Assembly: GCA_001873365.1 (NCBI GenBank) | Contig: MNYZ01000015.1 | Coordinates: forward strand, 1 to 51,214 | Origin: Oscillatoriales cyanobacterium CG2_30_40_61 | Lineage (GTDB): Bacteria; Cyanobacteriota; Cyanobacteriia; Cyanobacteriales; Microcoleaceae | Length of the DNA stretch: 51,214 nt | Reading direction: 5' to 3' | Shown here: in pieces, positions 17,028 to 24,338 of the stretch | How positions within the stretch are numbered: the first letter of the stretch is position 1 | Layout: the number at the start of each line of letters is the position of its first letter | Notes under the pieces: model-generated | Told to the model about the DNA's origin: nothing | The model's database searches: none | Seen by the model: only the letters and a program-made list of their open reading frames with translations | Program-made: the position numbers and the translations under genes

Positions 17028-17072
17028 ATATAAAGAAAGAGTTGGAAACTTCACGAATAAAGTTCCAACTCT
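17028..17072 (-). terminator. Terminator-like hairpin between psbB and psbT
   Basis: A 13-bp stem with one bulge (17038-17051 with 17060-17072) is followed on the minus strand by TTTCTTTATA. It lies 53 bp downstream of the psbB stop. It may end much psbB transcription and lower read-through into psbT, or stabilise the psbB 3' end. Confidence 0.7.
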
Positions 17073-17124
17073 GTTGAGGATTAGGGTTTAGAAACATACC
17101 CCACAAGCCCGAACTAGAGAGATC

Positions 17125-18654
17125 CTAGACGGTCTTTTTAACACGAGTGGTTTTGTCACCCAATTTCTGGAATAGACCCCACTCCACTTGTTCTTCTAAA
17201 TCGGCTTCTACTCCAGCGAACACATCGCGGAAGATCGTCCGAGAACCGTGCCAAATATGACCAAAGAAGAACAATAACGCAAAGCAAGCGTGAGCGTAGG
17301 TAAACCAGCCCCGGGTGCTTGTACGGAATACACCGTCCGATCCCAAGGTTTCCCGATCAAACTCGAAGGGTTCCCCTTGTTGGGCTAAACGAGCGTATTT
17401 TTTGACGGTGGGAGCATCCTTAAAGGTTTTGCCATCTAAGTTACCACCATAGAAACTGACCGTCACTCCAGCTTGTTCAAAGCTGTAGCGGGACTCAGAC
17501 CGACGGAAGGGAATATCTGCCCGAATCACACCGTCTTTATCCGTGAGGACAACGGGGAAGGTTTCAAAGAAGTTAGGAAGACGGCGAACCGATAATTCCC
17601 GTCCTTCAGAATCTTTGAATACGGGATGGCCCAACCAATTTTTGGCAATGCCGTCGCCGTTGTTCATCGGGCCGACCCGGAATAAACCGCCTTTAGCGGG
17701 GCTATTGCCCACATAGTCATAGAAAGCGAGTTTTTCGGGAATTTTTTCCCAAGCTTCAGAATAGCTATCCCCACGGGCAACGCTAGATTGTACCCGGCGT
17801 TGAATTTCCTGTTGGAAATAACCGCTATCCCATTGATAACGGGTAGGGCCAAACAGTTCGATGGGGGTAGCTGCCGAACCGTACCACATGGTTCCTGCAA
17901 CCACAAAAGCTGCGAAGAATACGGCGGCAATACTACTGGATAAAACGGTTTCAATGTTCCCCATCCGCAGGGCTTTGTATAACCTTTGGGGCGGACGAAC
18001 GGACAGATGGAATAGACCCGCAATAATCCCCACAACCCCGGCGGCAATATGGTGAGCCACGATTCCCCCCGCATTAAACGGGTTAAATCCTTCTGGCCCC
18101 CAGGCTGGGGCCACGGGTTGAATACTGCCTGTAATCCCATAGGGATCGGACACCCACATCCCAGGGCCAAATAACCCGGTTAAGTGGAAGGCTCCGAAAC
18201 CAAAGCAAAGCAGACCGGATAAGAACAGGTGAATCCCAAACATTTTGGGTAAATCCAAGGCGGGTTCACCTGTACGGGGGTCGGTAAACAGTTCTAGATC
18301 CCAAAAGACCCAATGCCAAACGGCAGCGAGGAACAGTAAACCAGACAAAATGATATGAGTAGCCGCTACTCCTTCAAAAGACCAAATCCCCGGGTTAGTG
18401 ACTGCTTCTCCGGTGAGGCTCCAGCCCCCCCAAGATTGAGTCACTCCTAAGCGGGCCATAAAGGGCATGACGAACATCCCTTGACGCCACATCGGGTTGA
18501 GGACGGGATCAGAAGGATCATAAATTGCGAGTTCATAAAGGGCCATAGATCCAGCCCAACCTGCCACCAAAGCGGTGTGCATCAGGTGTACAGAAATCAA
18601 CCGTCCCGGATCATTCAGAACGACTGTGTGTACACGATACCAGGGTAGTCCCAT
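17125..18654 (-). CDS. psbB: Photosystem II chlorophyll-binding protein CP47
   Basis: CP47 is the inner antenna of photosystem II, with six membrane helices, His ligands for chlorophyll and a large lumenal loop between helices V and VI. The 509-residue protein begins [18 protein letters not shown], has typical helices with conserved His ([36 protein letters not shown]), and ends normally. AAGGAGC lies 8 bp upstream of the ATG. The upstream flank is unusual: the tnpB element's right end lies only about 40 bp from the start codon. Confidence 0.98.
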   Translation of the reverse strand: MGLPWYRVHTVVLNDPGRLISVHLMHTALVAGWAGSMALYELAIYDPSDPVLNPMWRQGMFVMPFMARLGVTQSWGGWSLTGEAVTNPGIWSFEGVAATHIILSGLLFLAAVWHWVFWDLELFTDPRTGEPALDLPKMFGIHLFLSGLLCFGFGAFHLTGLFGPGMWVSDPYGITGSIQPVAPAWGPEGFNPFNAGGIVAHHIAAGVVGIIAGLFHLSVRPPQRLYKALRMGNIETVLSSSIAAVFFAAFVVAGTMWYGSAATPIELFGPTRYQWDSGYFQQEIQRRVQSSVARGDSYSEAWEKIPEKLAFYDYVGNSPAKGGLFRVGPMNNGDGIAKNWLGHPVFKDSEGRELSVRRLPNFFETFPVVLTDKDGVIRADIPFRRSESRYSFEQAGVTVSFYGGNLDGKTFKDAPTVKKYARLAQQGEPFEFDRETLGSDGVFRTSTRGWFTYAHACFALLFFFGHIWHGSRTIFRDVFAGVEADLEEQVEWGLFQKLGDKTTRVKKTV

Positions 18655-18696
18655 TGACTACGCTCCTTCTAGTTGATAATGGTTACTTTTTTTTTG

Positions 18697-18931
18697 ACAA
18701 TCCCCGCTCTAAACAGACGAGGATTCTTGATTGAGCGACTGACCTTTAAGCACTATGTCCTTGCGGCAATTCTTAAACCTCCTAACCGTACTACTGTAAT
18801 AATTAGAAAGTCTAAGTCACAGCTACCCCAGAGGGTCTATCTCTACTCATCTTACTACTATACAAGCTTAGAGTTCGGGCCTGTGCCGCCCTAGTGAACT
18901 ACCTACACCGCCCTAATCGGTTCGGTGTAGG
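18697..18931 (-). ncRNA. Candidate reRNA (omegaRNA) region overlapping the tnpB 3' end
   Basis: TnpB guide RNAs run from inside the 3' end of tnpB to the element's right end, with the guide taken from flanking DNA. Here a 9-bp hairpin (CCTACACCG/CGGTGTAGG, 18902-18910/18923-18931) overlaps the tnpB stop codon and the RE hairpin lies at 18699-18725. A guide made from this locus would come from the psbB leader (about 18675-18693). The position is an inference from family behaviour. Confidence 0.4.
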
Positions 18932-20114
18932 CTTCTGATTTCACAGACCGATGCCCCTTACTTTTACAAGCAGGTGGTCTTACACAGCCTCCATCAGCAA
19001 AAACGGGGTTCCCTCCGCCTTTAGTTAATATTCTGACACCTTCGTTCCTGATATTCAGTGCAGCGTTTTCATCGCGGTCATGGTGAGTTTGACAACTTGG
19101 ACAATCCCACTCCCTGACATCGAGAGATAACTCATCCAGTATATGACCGCAACAAGAACAAGTTTTGGAACTAGGGAAAAAGCGATCAATTTCTACAAGT
19201 TCGCCACTTTTTTGCTTCAACTTATAATCAATAAAGTTGATGAATTTTCCCCATCCCACATCAGATATTGACTGGGATAACTTTCGGTTCTTAACCATCC
19301 CCTTGACATTGAGGTTTTCAACGACAATCACTTGGCTTTCGTTTACCAATTTTCTTGATAACTTATGCAAGAAATCTTGGCGGGAATTGGCTATTTTCTC
19401 ATGAACCTTAGCTACATTTTTTCTGAATTTCTCTCTCGATTTACTTCCTTTAGTTTTTCGAGAGAGTTTTTTCTGTTTTCGAGCAAGATTCTTTTGGTGA
19501 CGTTTTAAGTATTTTGGATTAGCATATTTAGTAACATTTTCTCCATTATGAACAATTGCAAAATCTTTTAAACCGAGATCAATTCCAATAATTTTATCTC
19601 CTGATTCCTTGACTTCACTTGGCTCTACTTCACATAAGATAGAAGCAAAGTATTTATTGCTTGAAGTCCGGGAAATTGTCACTGTTTTGATTTTTCCTGT
19701 AATCTCTCGGTGAAATATAGCTTTGATTTCACCAATCTTAGGGACTTTTAGATATTCACTATTAACAGTAACATTCTGAGGATACTGAATTGATTGCTTG
19801 TTATGTTTAGATTTGAATTTAGGAAATTTAGCTCTTCCCTCAAAGAAGTTTTTGTAGGCTCTATCTAAGTTAATGGCTACACAGTGGAGAACCGATGAGT
19901 AGCAATCTTCTTTCAGCCAAGGATATTCTTTTTTGAGTTGAGGTAACATCCCTTTATAGGATTCTAATTTTAGGCTTTTGCCAGTTTCTTGATAGTGCCC
20001 AATACAGGCGTTTAAGGCAAAATTCCAATACCACCTCGCACAGCCCCATGATTTAGCCAATGCCAATTCCTGTTCTGGTGTTGGATAGAGTCTAACCTTT
20101 GTAGCCTTGAGCAC
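18903..20114 (-). CDS. tnpB: RNA-guided endonuclease TnpB (IS200/IS605 family)
   Basis: TnpB cuts DNA complementary to an element-encoded RNA and helps the element persist at its site. The 403-residue protein has the N-terminal helix-turn-helix-like domain (KATKVRLYPTPEQE) and a RuvC-like domain with Asp179 (GIDLGLKDF), Glu266 (VVENLNV) and Asp348 (DRDENAALNI). A zinc ribbon has Cys319/Cys322 and Cys338/Cys341. All catalytic residues are present and the frame is intact, so it is probably active. It begins with GTG. It is co-directional with psbB downstream. Confidence 0.95.
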   Translation of the reverse strand: MLKATKVRLYPTPEQELALAKSWGCARWYWNFALNACIGHYQETGKSLKLESYKGMLPQLKKEYPWLKEDCYSSVLHCVAINLDRAYKNFFEGRAKFPKFKSKHNKQSIQYPQNVTVNSEYLKVPKIGEIKAIFHREITGKIKTVTISRTSSNKYFASILCEVEPSEVKESGDKIIGIDLGLKDFAIVHNGENVTKYANPKYLKRHQKNLARKQKKLSRKTKGSKSREKFRKNVAKVHEKIANSRQDFLHKLSRKLVNESQVIVVENLNVKGMVKNRKLSQSISDVGWGKFINFIDYKLKQKSGELVEIDRFFPSSKTCSCCGHILDELSLDVREWDCPSCQTHHDRDENAALNIRNEGVRILTKGGGNPVFADGGCVRPPACKSKGHRSVKSEAYTEPIRAV

Positions 20115-20196
20115 TTTAAATCACCGCCTTTTTTTAATTATAACCAATTATTGACATTTTCAGAGCTAAAGGCACTGAGATTGCTAAGAGAGCATT

Positions 20197-20224
20197 AGTA
20201 TAATATCACGAACCCTGACTACAA
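20197..20224 (-). promoter_or_regulatory. Candidate promoter upstream of tnpB and psbB
   Basis: On the minus strand TTGTAG (20219-20224), a 16-bp spacer and TATACT (20197-20202) form a credible housekeeping promoter. It lies about 85-110 bp upstream of tnpB. It could belong to tnpB or could be the native psbB promoter now separated from psbB by the element. Confidence 0.4.
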
Positions 20225-20239
20225 TTAACCCCACACAGA

Positions 20240-20611
20240 CTATAGGCTTTGGTTAATTTGACATTCCGTTGTGGCACTGGCTAAACGTTCTAGGACTTGT
20301 TCAGCCGTAATTAGGCGGGTGAGAACTACTTGACCAATGGTATTAGGGGAGTCGCTGGTTGTACTGAGATCCGGTCTGACTTCTAGCATCAAAACAGAAT
20401 CTTCAACCCGATACAGCCACATTTTTTCCTGTTGCTTCTGATCCCACAAACACAAATCCATTCTTTGAATATCCGGTGGACGGCGCCGCAGAGCTTGATC
20501 CCACAGACCCCCTACTCCCCAGACTCGTCCAATTGTCCATCCATCGGTTAAAAAAAAGTATTTCACAGACTTCCTTAAACAAACTGACTTTGGCTCCGAA
20601 TTTTTTAGCAT
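20240..20611 (-). CDS. Conserved cyanobacterial hypothetical protein
   Basis: The 123-residue protein has no membrane segment or recognised enzyme motif. The core YFFLTDGWTIGRVWGVGGLWDQALRRRPPDIQRMDLCLWDQ is Trp- and Arg-rich and resembles small conserved cyanobacterial proteins. The true start may be GTG at 20563, which has GGAAG closely upstream, rather than the ATG at 20611. It lies just upstream of the tnpB element on the same strand. Function unknown. Confidence 0.65.
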   Translation of the reverse strand: MLKNSEPKSVCLRKSVKYFFLTDGWTIGRVWGVGGLWDQALRRRPPDIQRMDLCLWDQKQQEKMWLYRVEDSVLMLEVRPDLSTTSDSPNTIGQVVLTRLITAEQVLERLASATTECQINQSL

Positions 20612-20810
20612 ACCGCGAAAAGATCTATCGTTCTCAATTCAGGGGTAAAATTTGTCTAAGGTCTTGACCCTAGATTGATCACTCAAAAGATATCCAATCA
20701 CAGAAACAGGTTATCTGTTTTGGCGTTTCTGGTTTGAGGCTAGTATTTTTTGGGGAAAATTGACAGATCTCTGTCAACCCTTAAATTAATTATTGAGAAC
20801 TATTGAAATT

Positions 20811-21437
20811 ATGAACAATTCCCCTGGTTTTGTCAGGTTGGTGACTCATCGAGTTCCGAATCAAAGTTTATCCCAATTGATCTCACGGGGGGGTATTTTA
20901 TTATCAACAACAGGGTTAATATTTACCAGTAGTATTAGTGCTTTGTCTCAGGAACATCCGGGTTGTTTTATGAAAACAAAAGCCGGAGAGGTTATGTCTT
21001 TAAATGGAAACCTCTGTATCTTTCCAGAAACTGATCAAAAAACTATTGTTTCTCCTCTCTCAACCCCTGGAGTTTATCAGGCTAAAATCATCAAAAAAGA
21101 ACAAGGAATTCCGGTAATTGAAGCCATATTTAATGATCAAGTTACCTTTGAAATGATGGTGGATACCGGAGCTACTGGAACGGTGATTACTCCTGGGATG
21201 GCGGGGCGGTTAAAGGTTGTTCCTATCGGTCGGGTTAAAGCAGATACACCGAGTCAGAAGGGAGTTGAATTTGATTTGGGTTCTATTCAAAGTCTGAATG
21301 TGGCTGGAGCTGTTAAAAGTAATATTACCGTGGCGATCGCTCCGATGTTAAATGTGGGTTTATTGGGGCAAGATTTTTTTGCTGAATATGATGTTACAAT
21401 TAAGGAAGATGTGGTTGAGTTTCGAGCCAGACAATAA
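20811..21437 (+). CDS. Secreted retropepsin-like aspartic protease, copy 1
   Basis: From the ATG at 20811 (a TTG frame start at 20793 is unlikely) the protein is 208 residues. A hydrophobic N-terminal segment (about 26-45) is followed by a mature domain beginning EHPGCF. The single catalytic motif is MVDTGATGTVIT, with the later hydrophobic partner GLLGQDFF; one such domain must dimerise to form an active site. The pairs PGCF and NLCIFP suggest a disulfide in an exported domain. It is tandem with a paralog 115 bp downstream. Family: clan AA, TIGR02281-like. Confidence 0.85.
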   Translation: MNNSPGFVRLVTHRVPNQSLSQLISRGGILLSTTGLIFTSSISALSQEHPGCFMKTKAGEVMSLNGNLCIFPETDQKTIVSPLSTPGVYQAKIIKKEQGIPVIEAIFNDQVTFEMMVDTGATGTVITPGMAGRLKVVPIGRVKADTPSQKGVEFDLGSIQSLNVAGAVKSNITVAIAPMLNVGLLGQDFFAEYDVTIKEDVVEFRARQ

Positions 21438-21551
21438 ACAATAAACTCAACTTCCAGGAAACCATGGGATTAATTAATCCTGATGAATATTTGGGGAATA
21501 ATTTAAGGATTGAACCCTCTAATTTTTAAATCAGAATCACGGGGTGAGACT

Positions 21552-22133
21552 ATGATCAAAGCAATTTCGATCCGTTCCTATACCCTTAAACTTAGTTTTA
21601 CTTTCCTTTTAACAGGAGGTTTACTAAATAGTATTTCAGTCAAAGCTCAAGAATATCCAGGCTGTTTTATTCGGGAAAAATCTGGAGATGTAGTTAATTT
21701 AACCCAGTCTGTTTGTGGTTTGTTTCCGACTTCATCTCCCCTATCTGCTAACCCGAAAACCCAGGGAGTTTTTCAAATTCCGATTAAACGCCGACAGGGA
21801 GGAATTCCGGTTATTGATGTTAATTTTAATGGTCAAAAATCCTTTGAGATGTTATTAGATACCGGAGCAACTGGAGTAGTAATTACTGCGGAAATGGCCT
21901 TAGCCTTAGCCGTTAAACCCACTGGATTTATACCTGTTAATACAGCCAGCGATCGCAAAATTAATCAAGAAATTGGTCGTGTAAATTCTATTGACGTCGG
22001 AGGGTTACAGATGAAAGATATAGAAGTTTCTATTTCTCCGGTATTAGAAATTGGACTTCTAGGACAAAGTTTTTTTGGAAGTTATGATATCTCCATTAAA
22101 CAAGATACCATCGAATTCCGCGCCCGAGCCTAA
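21552..22133 (+). CDS. Secreted retropepsin-like aspartic protease, copy 2
   Basis: This 193-residue paralog of the preceding gene has a signal peptide (MIKAISIRSYTLKLS start, cleavage near VKAQ). It shares the PGCF...C pattern, the aspartic motif LLDTGATGVVIT and GLLGQSFF. The start is the ATG at 21552; the frame begins earlier with TTG at 21510. Co-orientation and close spacing suggest local duplication and possible co-transcription, so the two could form a heterodimer. Confidence 0.85.
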   Translation: MIKAISIRSYTLKLSFTFLLTGGLLNSISVKAQEYPGCFIREKSGDVVNLTQSVCGLFPTSSPLSANPKTQGVFQIPIKRRQGGIPVIDVNFNGQKSFEMLLDTGATGVVITAEMALALAVKPTGFIPVNTASDRKINQEIGRVNSIDVGGLQMKDIEVSISPVLEIGLLGQSFFGSYDISIKQDTIEFRARA

Positions 22134-22135
22134 TC

Positions 22136-22172
22136 AGTAAACAGTTATCAGTAAACAATTATCAACTGCTGA
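22136..22172. repeat. Short CAGTAAACAGTTATC-type repeat tract
   Basis: Overlapping copies of (C)AGTAAACA(A/G)TTATCA fill the gap between the two convergent genes. The same word family occurs near 2207-2240, 3546-3570 and 3699-3720. Confidence 0.55.
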
Positions 22173-22916
22173 CTAATTACTGAGGAAATTTAAATAGGTT
22201 TGACTAAGTTCCTTTACAGCTAATTCATAAAATTGTTTACCATGTTCGGGGGTAGCCAAGGCGGGGTTAGATCCCATGCGACCATCAGGATAGTGTTGGC
22301 GAAAATCCTCCGAGCCATAAATAGGATGTCCTTTAGCCACTTCTGGTGTCAGGAAACCTTGTTTAATTGAATCAGGATAAACATATTGGGTTAAGGCGAC
22401 TTCGCTGGGTGTGGCGTGGGAACCTTCTTGATCGCCATAGAGTTCTTTTGCTAATTTATAGACGGAGCTACACATAAACCAATTACCGATTTGACATTTG
22501 ACCTGATGGGCTTTGGGTGTATTGATATCGGCTAAATGGGCGTAGGTTTCAGAAAAAGCCGCCTTCAGCGTAGCAATATTTCCCCCATGTCCATTAATAA
22601 AAAAGTAGTGGGTAAATCCAACTTTGGCTAAACTGGTGATATAATCATTAATTACCTGAATTAAAGTCGTCGGTCGGAGGCTGATAGTACCTGGAAAAGC
22701 GGTGTGGTGTAAGGCCATGCCAACATTGATAGTCGGGCTAACTAAAGCCTCGGTTGCTTCTCCCACTCCTTTGGCGATCGCTTCGGCGCAAATCGCATCA
22801 GTGCCGATTAATCCGGTTGGCCCATGCTGTTCGGTGGAACCAATCGGAATAATGATACCGCTTTGGTGAGTCAGATAAACTTCTACTTCTTGCCAGGTAC
22901 TCAGATGTAGTAACAT
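22173..22916 (-). CDS. Creatininase-family amidohydrolase
   Basis: The 247-residue protein carries the family metal-binding residues: Glu29 and His31 (STEQHG), Asp40 (GTD), His110 (NGHGGN) and Glu164 with His167 (QEGSHATPSE). These hydrolases cleave cyclic or linear amide bonds (creatinine, formamides, mycofactocin precursor peptide). No mycofactocin or creatine genes are adjacent, so the substrate is unknown. Length and the ATG at 22916 fit. It is cytosolic. Confidence 0.9.
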   Translation of the reverse strand: MLLHLSTWQEVEVYLTHQSGIIIPIGSTEQHGPTGLIGTDAICAEAIAKGVGEATEALVSPTINVGMALHHTAFPGTISLRPTTLIQVINDYITSLAKVGFTHYFFINGHGGNIATLKAAFSETYAHLADINTPKAHQVKCQIGNWFMCSSVYKLAKELYGDQEGSHATPSEVALTQYVYPDSIKQGFLTPEVAKGHPIYGSEDFRQHYPDGRMGSNPALATPEHGKQFYELAVKELSQTYLNFLSN

Positions 22917-23111
22917 TATGTTAAGTTAAATTAAGTTATACCTATTTAAAATTTCAGCTCAACTTCTATTGTAATGACTCGCGTGATCTGTTGAGCAAGT
23001 GAAAACAGAAGTTAAACCGATTCTAGGAATTAACCCGCGAGTAACCGAAAAGACAATCCGTTGAGAAGTCTTAATTTGATTAGAATAATTTAACCTAAAG
23101 ATTACCCTGGC

Positions 23112-23140
23112 TTTACCTTGTGTTAACCTTCTCCTAATAA
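23112..23140 (+). promoter_or_regulatory. Promoter of the response-regulator gene
   Basis: TTTACC, a 17-bp spacer and TAATAA (23135-23140) give a good promoter about 310 bp upstream of the ATG. It predicts a long 5' leader of roughly 300 nt. Confidence 0.45.
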
Positions 23141-23240
23141 CATGGGAGCCATCTCCACTTATTAGATTCCAAACAACCAGGCAAATTGAGCGTGGAAAAT
23201 GCTTAAAAACCTAAAACCGAGACCAAATCAGGATGGATCT

Positions 23241-23299
23241 GACGACCCCCCAACAAAACCCGGGGTTGGACTTACTGCGGTAGTCCAATATCGGTCGTC
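23241..23299 (+). promoter_or_regulatory. Structured leader element with alternative hairpins
   Basis: An outer stem (GACGACC 23241-23247 with GGTCGTC 23293-23299) encloses two mutually exclusive hairpins: CCAAC 23250-23254 with GTTGG 23265-23269, or TTGGACT 23266-23272 with AGTCCAA 23282-23288. The shared TTGG arm can pair with one partner only. This is the shape of a regulatory RNA switch. No known riboswitch family is recognised. Confidence 0.4.
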
Positions 23300-23449
23300 T
23301 CTGTGTGAAGGAATTCGCAATGGAGAACATAATTACGTGGGATGGTGATGGTTGACCCTTGGCTAAATCCTCAGACTGTCGAAGGGTTTACGGCGACAAT
23401 AGCCAGTTTCAAGATTTTTTAATCATCCAATCCACAACAACAAGTTTTT

Positions 23450-24190
23450 ATGTTTTCTCCTGAATTAAGCAAGAGTCCTTACCGTTCTGATGTAAGACAA
23501 AATGGCCATATCTTACTTTTGGAAAACGAACAGCCTTGGCGAGAAATGCTTTCCCTAGCTTTGGAAGAACAGGGTTATCGGGTTACGGTGACGCCGGATG
23601 GACGGGACACTCTACCCTCAATCCCAAACCATAATTACCCCGTGGGGGATTTTCCGTTTAACCTTTTAATTATGGACTCGATCAACGGTTTAGATCTGTG
23701 TCGTATGTTACGACATCAGGGAAATTCCGTAGCCATTTTAATTATTGGGTTGCGCGAGAGCGCGAATAATTCGGCTTTTTATTTAGAAGCCGGAGCCGAT
23801 GACTATTTAACTAAACCTTTCGGAATGCGGGAGTTTATGGCGCGTTGTCGTGCTTTAATGCGACGAAGACGCTATTGTCAACTGCCAGAGCCAGTCATGC
23901 TGCAATATAAAGAAGTGATTTTGTATCAAGAAGAATGTCGGGTTCTGGTTCGTGGTCAAGAGGTGAAACTATCTCCTAAACAGTTTCGTTTACTAGAGCT
24001 ATTTCTGAGTTATCCTCGGCGAGTTTGGTCACGGGAACAATTATTAGACATCATTTGGGGACAAGATTTTATCGGGGATAGCAAAACCGTTGATGTTCAT
24101 ATTCGCTGGTTACGGGAAAACCTAGAATTAGACCCGAGCAAACCAGAATATGTGATTACTGTTCGGGGGTTTGGCTATCGATTTGGATAA
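23450..24190 (+). CDS. OmpR/PhoB-family response regulator, atypical receiver
   Basis: The 246-residue protein has a receiver domain (about 20-135) and a winged-helix DNA-binding domain (about 150-245, ending YVITVRGFGYRFG). The receiver keeps phospho-acceptor-like Asp76 and Lys122 (DYLTKPFG), but the acidic pair normally D/E-D is Glu25-Asn26, and the usual Thr/Ser switch segment reads ILIIG. This resembles phosphorylation-independent regulators such as NblR. No kinase is adjacent; the orphan kinase in this window lies 14 kb away. It has a long structured leader. Confidence 0.9.
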   Translation: MFSPELSKSPYRSDVRQNGHILLLENEQPWREMLSLALEEQGYRVTVTPDGRDTLPSIPNHNYPVGDFPFNLLIMDSINGLDLCRMLRHQGNSVAILIIGLRESANNSAFYLEAGADDYLTKPFGMREFMARCRALMRRRRYCQLPEPVMLQYKEVILYQEECRVLVRGQEVKLSPKQFRLLELFLSYPRRVWSREQLLDIIWGQDFIGDSKTVDVHIRWLRENLELDPSKPEYVITVRGFGYRFG

Positions 24191-24338
24191 AGTTAGATGG
24201 ATTTTCGCGCTGTTTAATTTTTGTGTTCAATCTGTTTTGAATATATCCCCTAACCCTCTATTCTTCGAGTATGGAGGGAATGTTTATTGGTTTAAAAATT
24301 TGTGAATCCTCTTTTTAATTAATTAATAGCAATAATTT

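Larger units (their letters stand above)
18694..20240 (-). mobile_element. IS200/IS605-type element carrying tnpB only, inserted upstream of psbB
   Basis: The element contains one intact tnpB and no tnpA. Its right end is recognisable on the minus strand: an imperfect hairpin (AATCCTCG/CGGGGATT, 18699-18706 with 18718-18725), then GTCAA, matching the TCAA cleavage tetranucleotide of IS608-type ends. The right boundary is therefore near 18694, 40 bp before the psbB ATG. The left end lies somewhere between the tnpB start (20114) and about 20240; I cannot fix it exactly. Confidence 0.65.

Noticed and set aside
17664-18170. 168-codon frame inside psbB
   Set aside because: It is a frame-shifted shadow of psbB, caused by the gene's high codon constraint.
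18694-20240. Full IS605 element with a tnpA transposase
   Set aside because: Only tnpB is present; neither flank holds a Y1 transposase frame.
20811-22133. Retroelement or retrovirus-like origin of the DTGAT proteins
   Set aside because: No reverse transcriptase or integrase nearby; these are chromosomal clan-AA proteases with signal peptides.
22173-22916. Mycofactocin cluster (MftE) from the creatininase
   Set aside because: No mftA, mftB or mftC radical-SAM genes adjacent.
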